From Candidatus Iainarchaeum sp. (GTDB lineage: Archaea; Micrarchaeota; Micrarchaeia; Anstonellales; Bilamarchaeaceae), in NCBI GenBank assembly GCA_028714395.1, contig JAQTMJ010000038.1:1-7537 (forward strand): a stretch of 7,537 bases of DNA, in the 5' to 3' direction. The notes under the pieces are model-generated. The model was not told the origin of the DNA and did not search any database. It saw nothing but the letters and a program-made list of their open reading frames with translations. The translations under genes were made by a program, and so were the position numbers. Of this stretch, positions 1-5,457 are shown piece by piece (position 1 is the first letter of the stretch; the number at the start of each line of letters is the position of its first letter).

Positions 1-2
1 CG

Positions 3-161
3 TGGAAGCATTTCCAAAGCCTTCCCGAAAGCTACATCCGGGTAAGAGTTGGATACATAAAAAGCCGCAGGCGCCATGGCGAGGAGGCGTTTCGCAGGAG
101 CCTGGCGAATTTCATAAAAATGACCGTGAAAAACAAAAGGTTCGGATTCGTGACGCAGTAG
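3..161 (+). CDS. C-terminal end of a protein, possibly YdeI/OmdA-like (partial)
   Basis: The last 52 codons of a gene that enters from the left edge, ending in TAG at 159-161. The visible peptide begins WKHFQSLPESYIR and continues through GYIKSRRRHGEEAFRRSL to a basic end, KNKRFGFVTQ. An aromatic 'W-x-x-F-x-x-L-P' start, then 'Y-I-x-x-x-x-R-R' and a basic helix, resemble the C-terminal helical segment of YdeI/OmpD-associated (OmdA) proteins. That assignment is from memory of the family pattern and is weak. Codon choice (AGG, ATA, AAA) matches the neighbouring genes. The antisense frame with the same codon boundaries is also open but is Phe/Ala-rich, uses CGN arginine codons, and reads like the mirror image of Lys/Glu codons, so the plus strand is preferred. 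The next operon has its own promoter, so this gene is probably transcribed separately. Confidence 0.5.
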   Translation, partial: WKHFQSLPESYIRVRVGYIKSRRRHGEEAFRRSLANFIKMTVKNKRFGFVTQ

Positions 162-249
162 CCAGCTCATGACCTGCCTGAAGTTGCGCGACGCCAGCCA
201 GAAAATCGCAAGGCCGAAAGCCGCCTCTGCGATGATGTTGGTGCGGGGC
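162..249. other. Intergenic spacer upstream of the arsR-like operon
   Basis: Eighty-eight bases between the partial gene and the TATA box of the next operon. The only plus-strand reading frame is a 31-codon one from 169 that runs through the TATA box and stops before the arsR-like start; it resembles nothing known. No T-run or strong hairpin that would mark a terminator is visible. Confidence 0.4.
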
Positions 250-258
250 TTTTTAAAT
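250..258 (+). promoter_or_regulatory. TATA box of the arsR-like operon
   Basis: TTTTTAAAT, centred at about 254. The usual archaeal spacing of about 26-27 nt puts the transcription start at or next to the ATG at 281. This predicts a leaderless mRNA and supports that start over the in-frame upstream ATG at 257, which overlaps the TATA box itself. Confidence 0.65.
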
Positions 259-259
259 G

Positions 260-277
260 TATAAGTACATACTTATA
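260..277. promoter_or_regulatory. Perfect 8-2-8 palindrome, candidate ArsR operator
   Basis: TATAAGTA, CA, TACTTATA: two perfect 8-base arms around a 2-base centre. It fills the space between the TATA box and the predicted start site, where a bound dimer would block RNA polymerase. ArsR/SmtB repressors typically bind AT-rich inverted repeats with a 2-bp centre, so autoregulation by the adjacent gene is the simplest reading. The palindrome is seen; binding is inferred. Confidence 0.65.
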
Positions 278-280
278 TTT

Positions 281-529
281 ATGGGCGCAAATGTAATCAG
301 GGCCATTGCGGATCGGACAAGGCTCAGGCTATTGGAAAGGATAGGCCGACGAGAGATATGTGCCTGCAAGCTCCCGCGTTTCGTGGGAACAAGCCAGCCC
401 GCGGTTTCGCAGCATCTGAAGATCCTTCTTGGCGCCAGGCTGGTGAAGATGAGGAAGCAGGGGACGAAACGCCTCTATTCTGTTTCAGAAAAGGGCAGCA
501 GGGTGCTCAGGGACATTTCAGGATGGTGA
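281..529 (+). CDS. ArsR/SmtB-family metal(loid)-responsive repressor
   Basis: An 82-residue winged-helix repressor. Residues 7-18 (RAIADRTRLRLL) form the first helix typical of the family. Residues 25-31 (EICACKL) match the ArsR 'ELCVCDL' metal-binding helix, with C27 and C29 as the likely thiol ligands for As(III)/Sb(III) or a soft metal. Residues 37-50 (TSQPAVSQHLKILL) are the recognition helix, and KQGTKRLYSVSEKG (59-72) is the wing. The start at 281 is chosen because the in-frame ATG at 257 would place the palindromic operator and part of the TATA box inside the gene, and the eight extra residues match nothing in the family. It is the first gene of an operon: the next gene starts one base after its stop. 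It probably represses its own operon, with metal binding releasing it. The inducer cannot be read from the sequence. Confidence 0.88.
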   Translation: MGANVIRAIADRTRLRLLERIGRREICACKLPRFVGTSQPAVSQHLKILLGARLVKMRKQGTKRLYSVSEKGSRVLRDISGW

Positions 530-530
530 T

Positions 531-767
531 ATGAAAATAAAGGTGCTTGGCAGCGGCTGCGCAAATTGCAAAAGGCTTGAAGCGAACGTGAAAAAGGCGT
601 GCGAACAGCTCGGGATAAACGCGAAAGTTGAAAAGGTCCAGGATTTTGGCGAAATAGCCGCATACGGGGTTATATCCACTCCGGCTTTGGTGGTCGATGA
701 GGAAGTCAAGGTTTACGGGCGGGTTCCTGAAGTAGAGGAGATAAAGAAGATTTTGGAGGAGAGATGA
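531..767 (+). CDS. Small CxxC thioredoxin-fold protein (thioredoxin_3 / redox-active disulfide protein 2 family)
   Basis: A 78-residue single-domain thioredoxin fold of the minimal glutaredoxin-sized type. It opens with a beta strand (KIKVLGSG), the redox motif C10-A-N-C13, and a long helix carrying a third cysteine, C24. The cis-proline loop is S49-T-P51, followed by ALVVDEEVKVYGRVP, the beta hairpin before the last helix. This family is commonly encoded beside DUF318/ArsP-type permeases and ArsR regulators, and that arrangement is seen here: the gene starts one base after the arsR-like stop and overlaps the permease start. A weak GGATGGTGAT ribosome site lies at the end of the upstream gene. 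Its likely role (inference) is thiol-disulfide exchange or metal handover for the permease, or keeping the sensor cysteines reduced. No signal peptide is present, so it should be cytosolic. Confidence 0.85.
   Translation: MKIKVLGSGCANCKRLEANVKKACEQLGINAKVEKVQDFGEIAAYGVISTPALVVDEEVKVYGRVPEVEEIKKILEER
755..759 (+). promoter_or_regulatory. Ribosome binding site of the permease gene
   Basis: GGAGG inside the end of the thioredoxin-like gene. It is 4 nt from the ATG at 764 and 7 nt from the ATG at 767. The 7-nt spacing is the more usual one, so translation may begin at the second methionine. Confidence 0.6.
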
Positions 768-1717
768 TGCTCCAGGAATTCGCGGACTGGCTGACTTACT
801 CAATATTCGGACTGGCCAGGGAAAGCCAGCTCGGCGCTGCGGCAAATTTCTTCATATACGACTCAATAAAGGTAACACTGCTATTGGCAATAATTGTCTT
901 TTTTGTTGGCATTGTGCGCACTTTCATCACTCCGGAAAAGGTGAGGAAATGGTTGGGTGGAAGAAGCGAGGGAGCTGGAAATGTGCTCGCCGCGCTTTTG
1001 GGAGTTCCCACCCCGTTCTGCTCATGCTCCGCGGTGCCTTTGTTCATAGGATTCGTGGAAGCCGGGGTGCCGCTTGGGATTACATTTTCCTTCCTGATAG
1101 CTTCGCCTTTGATAAACGAGGTCGCGGCGACCATGCTGTTCGCGATGTTCGGGTGGGAGATTGCCGCGCTTTACATTGCCAGCGGATTGGTGATAGCCAT
1201 AGCTGCGGGGATGGTGATAGGGCGCCTTGGGCTAGAGAGCGAGGTCGAGGATTTTGTTTACAAAATAAAGGCGAAGAAGATGGCCGAGAATAAAATGGGC
1301 TGGAAGCAGCGGGCCGGATTCGGGCTTTCTGAATCAAAGAGCATAACGCTCAAGGTATTGCCATATTTGCTGCTGGGCATCGCCATAGGCGGACTCATCC
1401 ATGGATATGCGCCTGCGGATTTCCTTGCGTCAATAGCCGGGAAAAACAATCCCCTCGCGGTTCCCATTGCAGTCCTGGTTGGAATACCGCTCTATTCCAA
1501 CGCAGCCGGAATGGTTCCAATAGTGGGAGTGCTCATCTCCAAGGGAATGGCTACCGGAACCGCGCTCGCGTTCATGATGAGCGTAATCGGGCTCTCGCTG
1601 CCGGAGATGATAATACTCAGGAAGGTGCTGAAGCCCAAGCTGCTGGCTGCTTTTGCGCTGGTGCTGTTCATTTCATTTACCCTAACGGGCTATTTGTTCA
1701 ACGCGGTCCTAGGCTAG
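764..1717 (+). CDS. ArsP/DUF318-family permease (putative metal or metalloid exporter)
   Basis: A 317-residue (316 if the ATG at 767 is used) polytopic membrane protein with roughly eight to ten hydrophobic segments and a charged cytoplasmic loop at about 155-190. The family signature is residues 81-91, VPTPFCSCSAV, with C86 and C88 forming a CxC pair, followed by PLFIGFVEAGVP and a helix ending in SPLINE. The second half has a related block (240-281: GIPLYSNAAGMVP to SLPE) in which the cysteines are replaced, consistent with the internal duplication of this family. ArsP members export trivalent organoarsenicals, and a related clade (SO_0444 type) has been linked to Cu/Zn efflux; the sequence alone does not separate these. 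Its start overlaps the stop of the thioredoxin-like gene (ATGATG), indicating translational coupling. It is the last gene of the operon. Confidence 0.88.
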   Translation: MMLQEFADWLTYSIFGLARESQLGAAANFFIYDSIKVTLLLAIIVFFVGIVRTFITPEKVRKWLGGRSEGAGNVLAALLGVPTPFCSCSAVPLFIGFVEAGVPLGITFSFLIASPLINEVAATMLFAMFGWEIAALYIASGLVIAIAAGMVIGRLGLESEVEDFVYKIKAKKMAENKMGWKQRAGFGLSESKSITLKVLPYLLLGIAIGGLIHGYAPADFLASIAGKNNPLAVPIAVLVGIPLYSNAAGMVPIVGVLISKGMATGTALAFMMSVIGLSLPEMIILRKVLKPKLLAAFALVLFISFTLTGYLFNAVLG

Positions 1718-1764
1718 GCGGAAATAAGCACGCATTGCACTTACTAACGCAGGCTGGCTAGCAT
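1718..1764. other. Convergent intergenic region, permease / cupin
   Basis: Forty-seven bases between two genes that face each other. No clear T-rich archaeal terminator is visible. A weak 6-base inverted repeat (GCAGGC at 1749-1754, GCCTGC at 1776-1781) runs into the cupin 3' end. Two short words here recur in the other convergent gap at 3729-3786. Confidence 0.4.
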
Positions 1765-2166
1765 TCATTCGCTGGGCCTGCCGTCGTATTCCTCGGGCTG
1801 GACCAATGCATCTGCCTTGGTTCGCCTAACTACCTTATCCTGATGCTCAGGGGGCGAGTATATTGTGTAAAGCTTCAGCTTAGATGTCTTTGAAGCGTTA
1901 ATCACGTTGTGGCTTGAGACGGCAGGCACGATTACCCCGGAACCGTCAGTTACTTTGTGCTGCATCCCGTCTATGAGAACAATTCCTTCGCCGGACTCGA
2001 ACCTGAAGAACTGGTCCACGTGCTCGTGCACTTCCATCCCGATTTCCTCACCTGGATTGAGGCACATGAGCACGAGCTGGCTGTGCTTCCCGGTATAGAG
2101 CACCTGCCTGAAGTTAGCGTTATCCCCGGTCTGCTTTTCAAGATTGGCTGCATATCCTTTTGCCAT
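1765..2166 (-). CDS. Single-domain cupin protein (cupin_2 type)
   Basis: A 133-residue one-domain beta-barrel. Cupin motif 1 runs from G39 (GEEIGMEVHEHVDQFFRFESGEG): H47 and H49 are the HxH ligands, and Q52 stands where most cupins have the ligand Glu. Motif 2 has P81, H86 and N90 (VPAVSSHNVIN). The tail LKLYTIYSPPEH followed by KADA is typical of a widespread family of small stand-alone cupins often labelled mannose-6-phosphate isomerase-like; I know of no established reaction. Metal binding by H47, H49 and H86 is likely. The ATG at 2166 is chosen over a TTG four codons upstream because a GGTGAT ribosome site lies 4 nt before it, and because the family usually begins with 'M-x-x-G-Y'. It is monocistronic, divergent from the transglutaminase-like gene and convergent with the permease. 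Confidence 0.85.
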   Translation of the reverse strand: MAKGYAANLEKQTGDNANFRQVLYTGKHSQLVLMCLNPGEEIGMEVHEHVDQFFRFESGEGIVLIDGMQHKVTDGSGVIVPAVSSHNVINASKTSKLKLYTIYSPPEHQDKVVRRTKADALVQPEEYDGRPSE

Positions 2167-2185
2167 GCATATCACCAATATGCAT
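2165..2185. repeat. Perfect 8-5-8 inverted repeat over the cupin start
   Basis: Arms ATGCATAT (2165-2172) and ATATGCAT (2178-2185) around the 5-base centre CACCA. It covers the cupin start codon, its ribosome site and the transcription start expected from the TATA box at 2198-2206. It could be an operator or, if transcribed in full, an RNA hairpin presenting the ribosome site in its loop. Confidence 0.5.
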
Positions 2186-2197
2186 TCTGACTCAAGG

Positions 2198-2206
2198 TTT
2201 TTATAT
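2198..2206 (-). promoter_or_regulatory. TATA box of the cupin gene
   Basis: Reads ATATAAAAA on the minus strand, centred at about 2202. The expected transcription start is near 2175, giving a leader of about 10 nt that could just include the GGTGAT ribosome site at 2171-2176. Confidence 0.55.
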
Positions 2207-2255
2207 CTGGGGAATATAAGAGCTGAAGTGGTCGGACCGAGCAGAAGTTCAAAGC

Positions 2256-2264
2256 ATTTTTATA
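2256..2264 (+). promoter_or_regulatory. TATA box of the transglutaminase-like gene
   Basis: ATTTTTATA, centred at about 2260. A start site 25-27 nt downstream falls at about 2285-2287, right at the start codons (ATG at 2280 and 2286), so the transcript is predicted to be leaderless and the second ATG may be the true start. Another TATA-like AATATAA lies at 2213-2219 and may be a weaker upstream promoter. Confidence 0.5.
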
Positions 2265-2279
2265 GATTGAGCCATTAGG

Positions 2280-3728
2280 ATGAGTATGTCCGGGCGGTAT
2301 TTGCTCCCCATGGTTGCGCTTTTTGCCCTGTTCTCACTGCTGGGATGCTGCTCCTATCTCACTGAAAACGGAAACCAGAGCGGCCAGGCAAATAATGCGA
2401 ACCATGCAAATCAGACTGCCCACGTTACTGCCAACCGGGCTCCGGTGGTGAACCTTACTCTCAAGAATGAGAGCGGACCCACTCCGTTTGCCCTCTATTA
2501 CACTTACCTATGCTACGATCCTGATGGAAACCTGGTTTCCTGCGAGCTGAGAATTGACGGGAAAACCTATGCGAAGGGGGCGGATCAGAGCTCCCTGTTC
2601 CCGAAAAATTACACCTATCCTGATTTTTACTGGAACGCCACCGAGGAAGTGGGGAACCACAGCCTGGAGATGTACGCTGTTGACGCGGAAGGGTTGAACG
2701 CGTCCAAAAGGGCCGCGTTCGAGGTCCTCAAGGGGCTCAGGCTCACCGACCCGGGCTGGTACAGGTGCAACGGAAAAACGAATCCGCCCTGCGACCTTTT
2801 CCAGGAAAGCTATTGCCAGAAGTTCACCCCGCTGGATTTGGACGTGAGAAGGGCCACGTCCCAGGCGATTTCCAAGCACCCCGGGGCTTTTTCCCTGAAC
2901 CAGCTTCTGGACATCTACGACTGGGTGCATGCCAACGTGTTCTACCAGAACGTGCCCATAGACCTGTGGCCCCCGTACTATCCGAATGAAACCCTGAGCA
3001 CCGGCTCCGGGGATTGCAAGAACCAGGCGGTGCTCATAGCATCCATGGTCGAGGCCGCGGGAGGAAGCGCGCGCGTGCTCTACATCCCGGAATGCAGGCA
3101 TGCGTTCGCAGAAGTGTACCTGGGGAACGACAGCAACGTCAACGAACTGGACGATGCGATATGGGCGCACTATTCCATAACCTCCGAGCAATACCGGTCC
3201 ATAAGGTGGCACACGTCCAGGAACGCGAAGAACGAAACCGAAAACTGGTTCATCTTTGATACCGCGGGCGGGACGTTCCCGGGCGACACCATAGCGGATT
3301 GCCTTAACGCGTCGCAGACGTTCGAGCTCCGGGACTGCAGCGATGACGCGCTCAAGGCGCCGGAAATAGGCGGGACCGCCTTCGGTCCGTACGTGGAGCA
3401 AAACGACACGCGGGTTGTCCAGGCTGGCTATGGCTGGAGCTATAGCATAAACCGCGGCATCCTTGGGACGTACAGCTGGTGCCATAACAAGGTGACTGTG
3501 GAATCGCTTTCCTCCAGGCCCCTGGACTGGTACCTGACGGATGAAACCGGCTACCAGGGTTTTCACAATAATGATGCATTCAGCTATTACTACGGGGAAG
3601 AGCAGGTGCAGAAGTCAGAGTACGAATTCGACTGGAATAAGAAGACCCCGTTCTACGTCAACATAAGGAACAGCAATGACAAATCCATAACCATGCATCT
3701 GGAGATAATCAGCACGTGCTACAAGTGA
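2280..3728 (+). CDS. Secreted lipoprotein with transglutaminase-like domain
   Basis: A 482-residue exported protein. Residues 1-22 are a signal peptide ending in a lipobox (L20-L-G-C23), so it is probably a lipid-anchored surface protein. An Asn/Gln/Ala-rich linker follows (31-50), then a beta-rich PKD/Ig-like region (about 53-150). The transglutaminase-like core is at about 185-335: C246 in GSGDCKNQAVLIASMVEAAG, H274 in CRHAFAEVYL and D327 in WFIFDTAGG form the triad. About 50 residues separate His and Asp, which looks longer than usual. A C-terminal region (about 380-482) rich in Trp and Tyr looks like another beta domain. Thirteen N-x-S/T sequons suggest surface glycosylation. Such folds act as proteases, amidases or cross-linkers on peptide or protein substrates; which applies is unknown. 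The gene is alone on its strand and diverges from the cupin. The start is either 2280 or the ATG at 2286. Confidence 0.85.
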   Translation: MSMSGRYLLPMVALFALFSLLGCCSYLTENGNQSGQANNANHANQTAHVTANRAPVVNLTLKNESGPTPFALYYTYLCYDPDGNLVSCELRIDGKTYAKGADQSSLFPKNYTYPDFYWNATEEVGNHSLEMYAVDAEGLNASKRAAFEVLKGLRLTDPGWYRCNGKTNPPCDLFQESYCQKFTPLDLDVRRATSQAISKHPGAFSLNQLLDIYDWVHANVFYQNVPIDLWPPYYPNETLSTGSGDCKNQAVLIASMVEAAGGSARVLYIPECRHAFAEVYLGNDSNVNELDDAIWAHYSITSEQYRSIRWHTSRNAKNETENWFIFDTAGGTFPGDTIADCLNASQTFELRDCSDDALKAPEIGGTAFGPYVEQNDTRVVQAGYGWSYSINRGILGTYSWCHNKVTVESLSSRPLDWYLTDETGYQGFHNNDAFSYYYGEEQVQKSEYEFDWNKKTPFYVNIRNSNDKSITMHLEIISTCYK

Positions 3729-3786
3729 TGGACTGTTTTCAGCATTTGCACGCATAGAATTTCGCAGCCCTAGGCGGACGCACGTT
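3729..3786. other. Convergent intergenic region, transglutaminase-like / membrane ferritin
   Basis: Fifty-eight bases between converging genes. A short T-run (TTTT near 3735) follows the transglutaminase-like stop. A weak 5-bp stem, CCTAG at 3769-3773 with CTAGG at 3787-3791, overlaps the stop codon of the membrane ferritin gene. No convincing terminator is seen. Confidence 0.35.
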
Positions 3787-4638
3787 CTAGGCGCCCATCA
3801 CGTATTTCAGGACCAGGCCGAAAATGAAGCTGATGAACGCGACCGCGAGCGAAATGGCGGCCATCTCCGCGAACCTGGGCCTGAAGCGCTGGCCTTTCGC
3901 TGTTGTTATGTAGAATGTGTATGCCGCTATCACCAGAATCGTGATTGCAAGAAGTACCGCAAGGGCTGCGTACACGTTCTGGAAGATGAAGTAGGGCGCG
4001 ATGAGCAGGAGCACCGTGAAGATGTAGGTTATGCCCGTGTACACCGAGGCTTTTTTCGCATCCTTGCTTCCGTCTTCCCTTGCGGAAAGGTAGCTTGAGG
4101 CGGCCATGGAAAGCGCGGCCGCGACCCCCATGATGAGCCCGCTGAGCGCAATCAGCCTGGAATTCGCGAGCGCGAGGGTGAGCCCTGCGAGCGTGCCGCT
4201 CAGCTCCACGAGCGCGTCGTTCAGCCCGAGGATTATGGAGCTCGCGTATTCCAGCCTCTCCTCGGAAAGCATGGAAATCAGCTCGTGCTCGTGCCGCTCC
4301 TCGTCGGCTATCATGGCCGCGAGCGCAGGGTAGTCAATTTCCAGCTCCCCGTAGGCCGACTGGGCGTTCCGTTCGCCGTTCTCCATGAGCTTCAGCCCGA
4401 AGGAAAGCCCCAGGGTTGTGGAAATGAAGGTGTACCAGGAGATTGCGAAGGCGTCCGGAGCCGCGGGCTTTCCTGTGATGGCTTTCAGCATCCCGTAGTG
4501 CCTCAGTTCGTCGGAGGCTATGCTGGCGAGTATCTTGCTGTTCCCGGGGTCCTTTATCTTTTCCGCGAGATAGGAGTATATTTTGTGCTCGGTCAATTCG
4601 CCTTTTTCCATTCCCAGGAGCGCGCGCAAATCCTTCAT
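3787..4638 (-). CDS. Membrane ferritin: rubrerythrin-like domain fused to VIT1/CCC1 transporter
   Basis: A 283-residue two-domain protein. Residues 1-130 form a ferritin-like four-helix domain with candidate di-iron ligands E17, E44-x-x-H47, E98 or E100, and E113-x-x-H116. Residues 136-283 form a VIT1/CCC1 domain with about five membrane helices, beginning GLNDALVELSGTLAGL (D141, E145) and followed by the conserved ALSMAASSYLS (M178). The architecture matches MbfA-type membrane-bound ferritins, which oxidise Fe(II) and move iron (or Mn) across the membrane. The frame stays open far upstream to 5019, but that part is an out-of-frame Gly/Arg/His-rich shadow of the permease gene. The ATG at 4638 has a GGTGG ribosome site 5 nt before it and starts the ferritin helix. 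It lies 11 nt after the ABC permease gene and is the last gene of that operon. Confidence 0.87.
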   Translation of the reverse strand: MKDLRALLGMEKGELTEHKIYSYLAEKIKDPGNSKILASIASDELRHYGMLKAITGKPAAPDAFAISWYTFISTTLGLSFGLKLMENGERNAQSAYGELEIDYPALAAMIADEERHEHELISMLSEERLEYASSIILGLNDALVELSGTLAGLTLALANSRLIALSGLIMGVAAALSMAASSYLSAREDGSKDAKKASVYTGITYIFTVLLLIAPYFIFQNVYAALAVLLAITILVIAAYTFYITTAKGQRFRPRFAEMAAISLAVAFISFIFGLVLKYVMGA

Positions 4639-4649
4639 GAAAACCACCA

Positions 4650-5453
4650 CTATTCCGTGCGCAGTTTTTTGTAAACCAGCGCGGCGAAGAACAGGGCCAC
4701 GAGCACGAGCACTATGGCGCCACCTGCCGCAAGATCCAGGTAATAGGACGCGAACAGGCCAAGGATGGAGGATGAAATCCCTATGGCCACGGAAACGAGC
4801 ATCGCCTGCCTGAAGTTTTTGCACAGCAGGAGCGCTATGGATGCCGGAATAACTATGAATGATGAAACCAGCAGGATGCCCACGATGCGCATTGCTATCA
4901 CTACGGCCATGGCGGTCAGTATTATGAGCAGCATGTTCACACGCTCCACCGCGATGCCGCTTGCCCTGGCCGAATCCTCGTCGAACGTTATGTAGAGCAG
5001 CTCCTTGTAGAACGCCCATATCACCGCCATGGTGGCCAGGCCGAGCGCCAGGATGAACACCAGGTCGGCGGCGCTGACCGCGAGTATGCTCCCGAAAAGG
5101 TAGGAGAACAGGTCTGCGGTGAAGCCTTTGGAAAAGCTTATTATCACCACGCCGAGCGCAAGCCCGAAAGAGAAGAATATGGCTATGGCTGCGTCCCCGT
5201 AAACCTTCATCTTCTTGAGCCGCTCTATCCCGAAGGCTGCAAGAACTGCGAATATGAGTGCGGACAGCAGCGGATAAACGCCGAAAAAGAAGCCGGCTGC
5301 GATGCCGCCGAAGGATATGTGCGCAAGGCCGTCCCCTATGAGGGACATTCTCCTGAGAACGAGAAACACACCCATTACCGAGCAGATTACGGCTATGAGC
5401 ACGCCTGCGATGAGGGCGTTCTGCATGAACGAGTACTGCAATATTTCAAGCAT
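4650..5453 (-). CDS. znuB: Zn/Mn-type ABC transporter permease (ABC-3 family, ZnuB-like)
   Basis: A 267-residue membrane subunit of a metal ABC importer, of usual family length, with about eight or nine hydrophobic helices. Family landmarks are VLRRMSLIGDGLAHISFGG (32-50), the cytoplasmic coupling segment FDEDSARASGI (157-167) that contacts the ATPase, the helix VGILLVSSFIVIPASIA (191-207) and ASYYLDLAAGGAIVLV (235-250). It forms the translocation path for the ion delivered by the ZnuA-like binding protein. It starts four bases after the ATPase stop, with GGATGA just upstream as a possible ribosome site, and is followed after 11 bases by the membrane ferritin, so co-transcription and coupled translation are likely. 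The family covers Zn, Mn and sometimes Fe importers; the subunit itself does not fix the ion. The symbol is by family resemblance. Confidence 0.9.
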   Translation of the reverse strand: MLEILQYSFMQNALIAGVLIAVICSVMGVFLVLRRMSLIGDGLAHISFGGIAAGFFFGVYPLLSALIFAVLAAFGIERLKKMKVYGDAAIAIFFSFGLALGVVIISFSKGFTADLFSYLFGSILAVSAADLVFILALGLATMAVIWAFYKELLYITFDEDSARASGIAVERVNMLLIILTAMAVVIAMRIVGILLVSSFIVIPASIALLLCKNFRQAMLVSVAIGISSSILGLFASYYLDLAAGGAIVLVLVALFFAALVYKKLRTE

Positions 5454-5457
5454 GGAA

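Noticed and set aside
1..170. Minus-strand open frame from an ATG at 170 running off the left edge
   Set aside because: It shares codon boundaries with the plus-strand frame, is Phe/Ala-rich as expected for the complement of Lys/Glu codons, uses CGN rather than AGG arginine codons, and has no good ribosome site. It remains a minor alternative to the plus-strand partial gene.
169..264. A 31-codon plus-strand reading frame upstream of the arsR-like gene
   Set aside because: It has no ribosome site, runs through the TATA box and operator, and shows no recognisable sequence feature.
257..280. Eight-residue N-terminal extension of the ArsR-like protein from the ATG at 257
   Set aside because: It would be encoded by the palindromic operator and the edge of the TATA box, and the predicted transcript begins at about 281.
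2508..3566. A 352-codon open frame antisense to the transglutaminase-like gene
   Set aside because: It is Arg/Gly/Val-rich with no recognisable domain, no promoter and no ribosome site, and mirrors the codons of the strongly supported plus-strand gene. It is an antisense shadow.
173..4817. The 13-base word CCTGCCTGAAGTT at 173-185, 2103-2115 and 4805-4817
   Set aside because: Two copies are explained by minus-strand coding of the peptide NFRQ with preferred codons in the cupin and the permease. One extra copy in a spacer is close to chance, and no flanking similarity extends the match.
4639..5019. Upstream extension of the membrane ferritin reading frame, which would make a 410-residue protein
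   Set aside because: The extra 127 residues are Gly/Arg/His-rich, overlap the permease gene in another frame and match no domain. The ATG at 4638 has a ribosome site and begins the ferritin helix.
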